Shown piece after piece: positions 62,944-64,000 of a stretch of DNA of 64,000 bases. Origin of the DNA: Desulfobotulus mexicanus (GTDB lineage: Bacteria > Desulfobacterota > Desulfobacteria > Desulfobacterales > ASO4-4). The stretch spans positions 1-64,000 of the forward strand of contig NZ_VDMB01000014.1 in NCBI RefSeq assembly GCF_006175995.1. Reading direction: 5' to 3'. The translations under genes and the position numbers were made by a program. The notes beneath the pieces are model-generated. The model was given only the letters and a program-made list of their open reading frames with translations. It was not told the DNA's origin and did no database searches. Numbering within the stretch: the stretch's first letter is position 1; each line of letters starts with the position of its first letter.

Positions 62944-63384
62944 TCAATTGGTATGGCACTGGTTGCACATGATGGGAGCTATGCGCTCACCTTTTTCCCT
63001 GTTGAACTGGGCATGGCAGCTGCGACAGCTGTCGTGCATGGCCTCGGCATGGAAGTCCAGCTTGGGTGTTTTGTCTCCCCTTGGTCTCTGGCCGGGAATA
63101 CTGTGGCATGCCGCACAGGACTGTACAGGATCACCCATGACCAGTTCCAGGGGCTGCCCCTTGTCATCATGGTGGCATGTGCCACAGGAAATGCCATAAT
63201 CTTCTGAGTGCAGCTTATGGGTAAAGGTTACAAGGGGCCGTTCGTGTTCTTCATAAATCGGTGTTTTCATTTGAATGACATCATCGACCTCTGTTTTGAT
63301 TGCACCTGCCAGTGCAACGGCAGCAGCAAACAAAAGAAGGGCAGCACCTGTTACCGCCAGGAAAAAACCTTTTTTCTTTTTCAT
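62944..63384 (-). CDS. Periplasmic tetraheme cytochrome c3 family protein
   Basis: Electron carrier of 146 residues. A signal peptide (residues 1-27, FFLAVTGAALLLFAAAVALA) exports it. Four CxxCH heme sites are seen: CGTCH, CAACH, CRSCH and CNQCH, with further His (THKLHSE, FHAEAMH) as sixth ligands. The class III pattern is that of a periplasmic partner of hydrogenases and quinone or transmembrane redox complexes in sulfate reducers. AGGAGG stands six bases before the ATG at 63384. A terminator follows at 62827-62860. Confidence 0.9.
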   Translation of the reverse strand: MKKKKGFFLAVTGAALLLFAAAVALAGAIKTEVDDVIQMKTPIYEEHERPLVTFTHKLHSEDYGISCGTCHHDDKGQPLELVMGDPVQSCAACHSIPGQRPRGDKTPKLDFHAEAMHDSCRSCHAQFNREKGERIAPIMCNQCHTN

Positions 63385-63464
63385 GGAAACCTCCTGCATT
63401 TGGGGTGGGATAAGAGAGCTTTTCGGCGAGGGGGCCAAAAAACCCTTATGATCAACAGCATATT

Positions 63465-64000
63465 TTATGGATCTGTCAGATCCATGGGTTTTCTTTGAAA
63501 AACACGGGCACCGATAATGCTGACTTCATAAAGCAGCACCAGGGGAATGGCCATCATGACCTGGGTAACCACATCAGGGGGCGTAAGTATGGCTGCCAGT
63601 CCGAAAAAAAGTAAAAGTGCGTATTTCCGGTTTTTTGCCAGAAAATTGGGTGTGACAAGTCCCATTCGGGCCATGGCCGTGAGTACAAGGGGCATTTCAA
63701 AGACCAGCCCGAAGGCGAGAAGCATTTTGCTTGAAAAGGACAGGTATTCTTTCATCGCTGGCAGGGCATGGATATTTTCCGTTGCAAATCCAAGGAAGAA
63801 TCTAAAACCCCATGGAAAAACAACAAAATATCCAAAAAGAGCACCTCCAAGAAAAAAGAAGACCGAAAGAAAAATAATGGGAATCAGCAGTTTCTTTTCT
63901 TTCTTATACAGTCCCGGAGAAACAAAAAGCCAGAATTCCGTCAGTATATAAGGGGATGCAAGAAGAAGGCCGCCGAGAAGGGCTACTTTAAGATAGGTAA
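63465..64000 (-). CDS. tatC: Twin-arginine translocase subunit TatC (5' end outside window)
   Basis: The frame is open from the right edge to the stop at 63465, about 178 residues. It has several membrane helices and the TatC marks FWLFVSPGLYKKEKK, GALFGYFVVFPWGFRFFLGF, and later FGLVFEMPLVLTAMARMGLV and ILTPPDVVTQVMMAIPLVLL, followed by YEVSI. TatC is the receptor of the Tat export route for folded, cofactor-bearing proteins such as hydrogenases. The N-terminal part is outside the window. The cytochrome gene lies 80 bases downstream in the same direction. Confidence 0.92.
   Translation of the reverse strand, partial: TYLKVALLGGLLLASPYILTEFWLFVSPGLYKKEKKLLIPIIFLSVFFFLGGALFGYFVVFPWGFRFFLGFATENIHALPAMKEYLSFSSKMLLAFGLVFEMPLVLTAMARMGLVTPNFLAKNRKYALLLFFGLAAILTPPDVVTQVMMAIPLVLLYEVSIIGARVFQRKPMDLTDP

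Overview
The window is chromosomal DNA from a sulfate-reducing bacterium, most likely a member of the Desulfobacterota (Desulfobacterales-like). The main reason is a complete dsrA-dsrB-dsrD-dsrN (cobB-type) cluster at 58.5-62.8 kb, followed by a tetraheme cytochrome c3 and tatC. HypA/HypB with a nickel-type ECF permease, a selenoprotein read through an in-frame UGA, and a demethylmenaquinone methyltransferase all fit an anaerobic, hydrogen- and menaquinone-using sulfate reducer. I see no rRNA, tRNA or CRISPR array.

Layout. 0-0.6 kb: the tail of a probable transposase and a perfect 22-bp inverted repeat. 0.6-4.4 kb: a minus-strand operon tetR - Fe-S protein - hypA - hypB - nikM/cbiM-type permease, with a good sigma-70 promoter that contains a small palindrome. 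4.6-18.6 kb: an accessory (defence-type) island. It holds an AlbA/Schlafen-type ATP-binding protein, a methyltransferase, a VapBC-like pair, a type I restriction system (hsdR, rhuM, hsdS, hsdM), two cassette-like AT-rich genes separated by an attC-like site (one with a HEPN-type R-N-x3-H motif), a YhcG/DUF1016 PD-(D/E)XK nuclease, and several broken pieces. In this island HsdS carries an N-terminal MNT nucleotidyltransferase domain. The expected HEPN partner upstream is reduced to 49 codons, and the 3' end of hsdM occurs a second time in front of the DUF1016 gene.

19-34 kb: housekeeping genes queD-dnaJ, menG/ubiE, nadB, an SH3 membrane protein, NUDIX, recD2, rlpA, a VOC protein and asnS. Then comes the cell-division/wall operon ftsE-ftsX-envC-like-ctpA-yibQ-like. 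35-45 kb: an AT-rich segment with pyrE, an MFS transporter, a DUF6489-like gene next to an ArsC-family selenoprotein gene (UGA codon 13 plus a SECIS-like hairpin), a free-standing CoA-transferase C-terminal-like domain, a YqeY-like gene, rsmE, hsp20 and lon. 44.8-50 kb: gyrB and dnaN in tandem without recF between them, then an RdgC-like two-gene unit. 50-58 kb: an EndoQ-like PHP protein, a lytic transglycosylase, ilvE, a YkgJ-type cysteine-cluster protein, dapA, a TPR protein and an unknown 374-residue protein directly upstream of dsr.

Two non-coding structures stand out. A roughly 115-bp hairpin repeat occurs at 18.6 kb and, inverted, at 52.7 kb. The second copy is split by a 66-bp mini-hairpin flanked by AATCC direct repeats. 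A stable hairpin followed by eight or more T residues lies between dsrB and dsrD and may set dsrD expression apart from dsrAB. Organism, operon and regulatory statements are inferences from sequence; no database search was possible.
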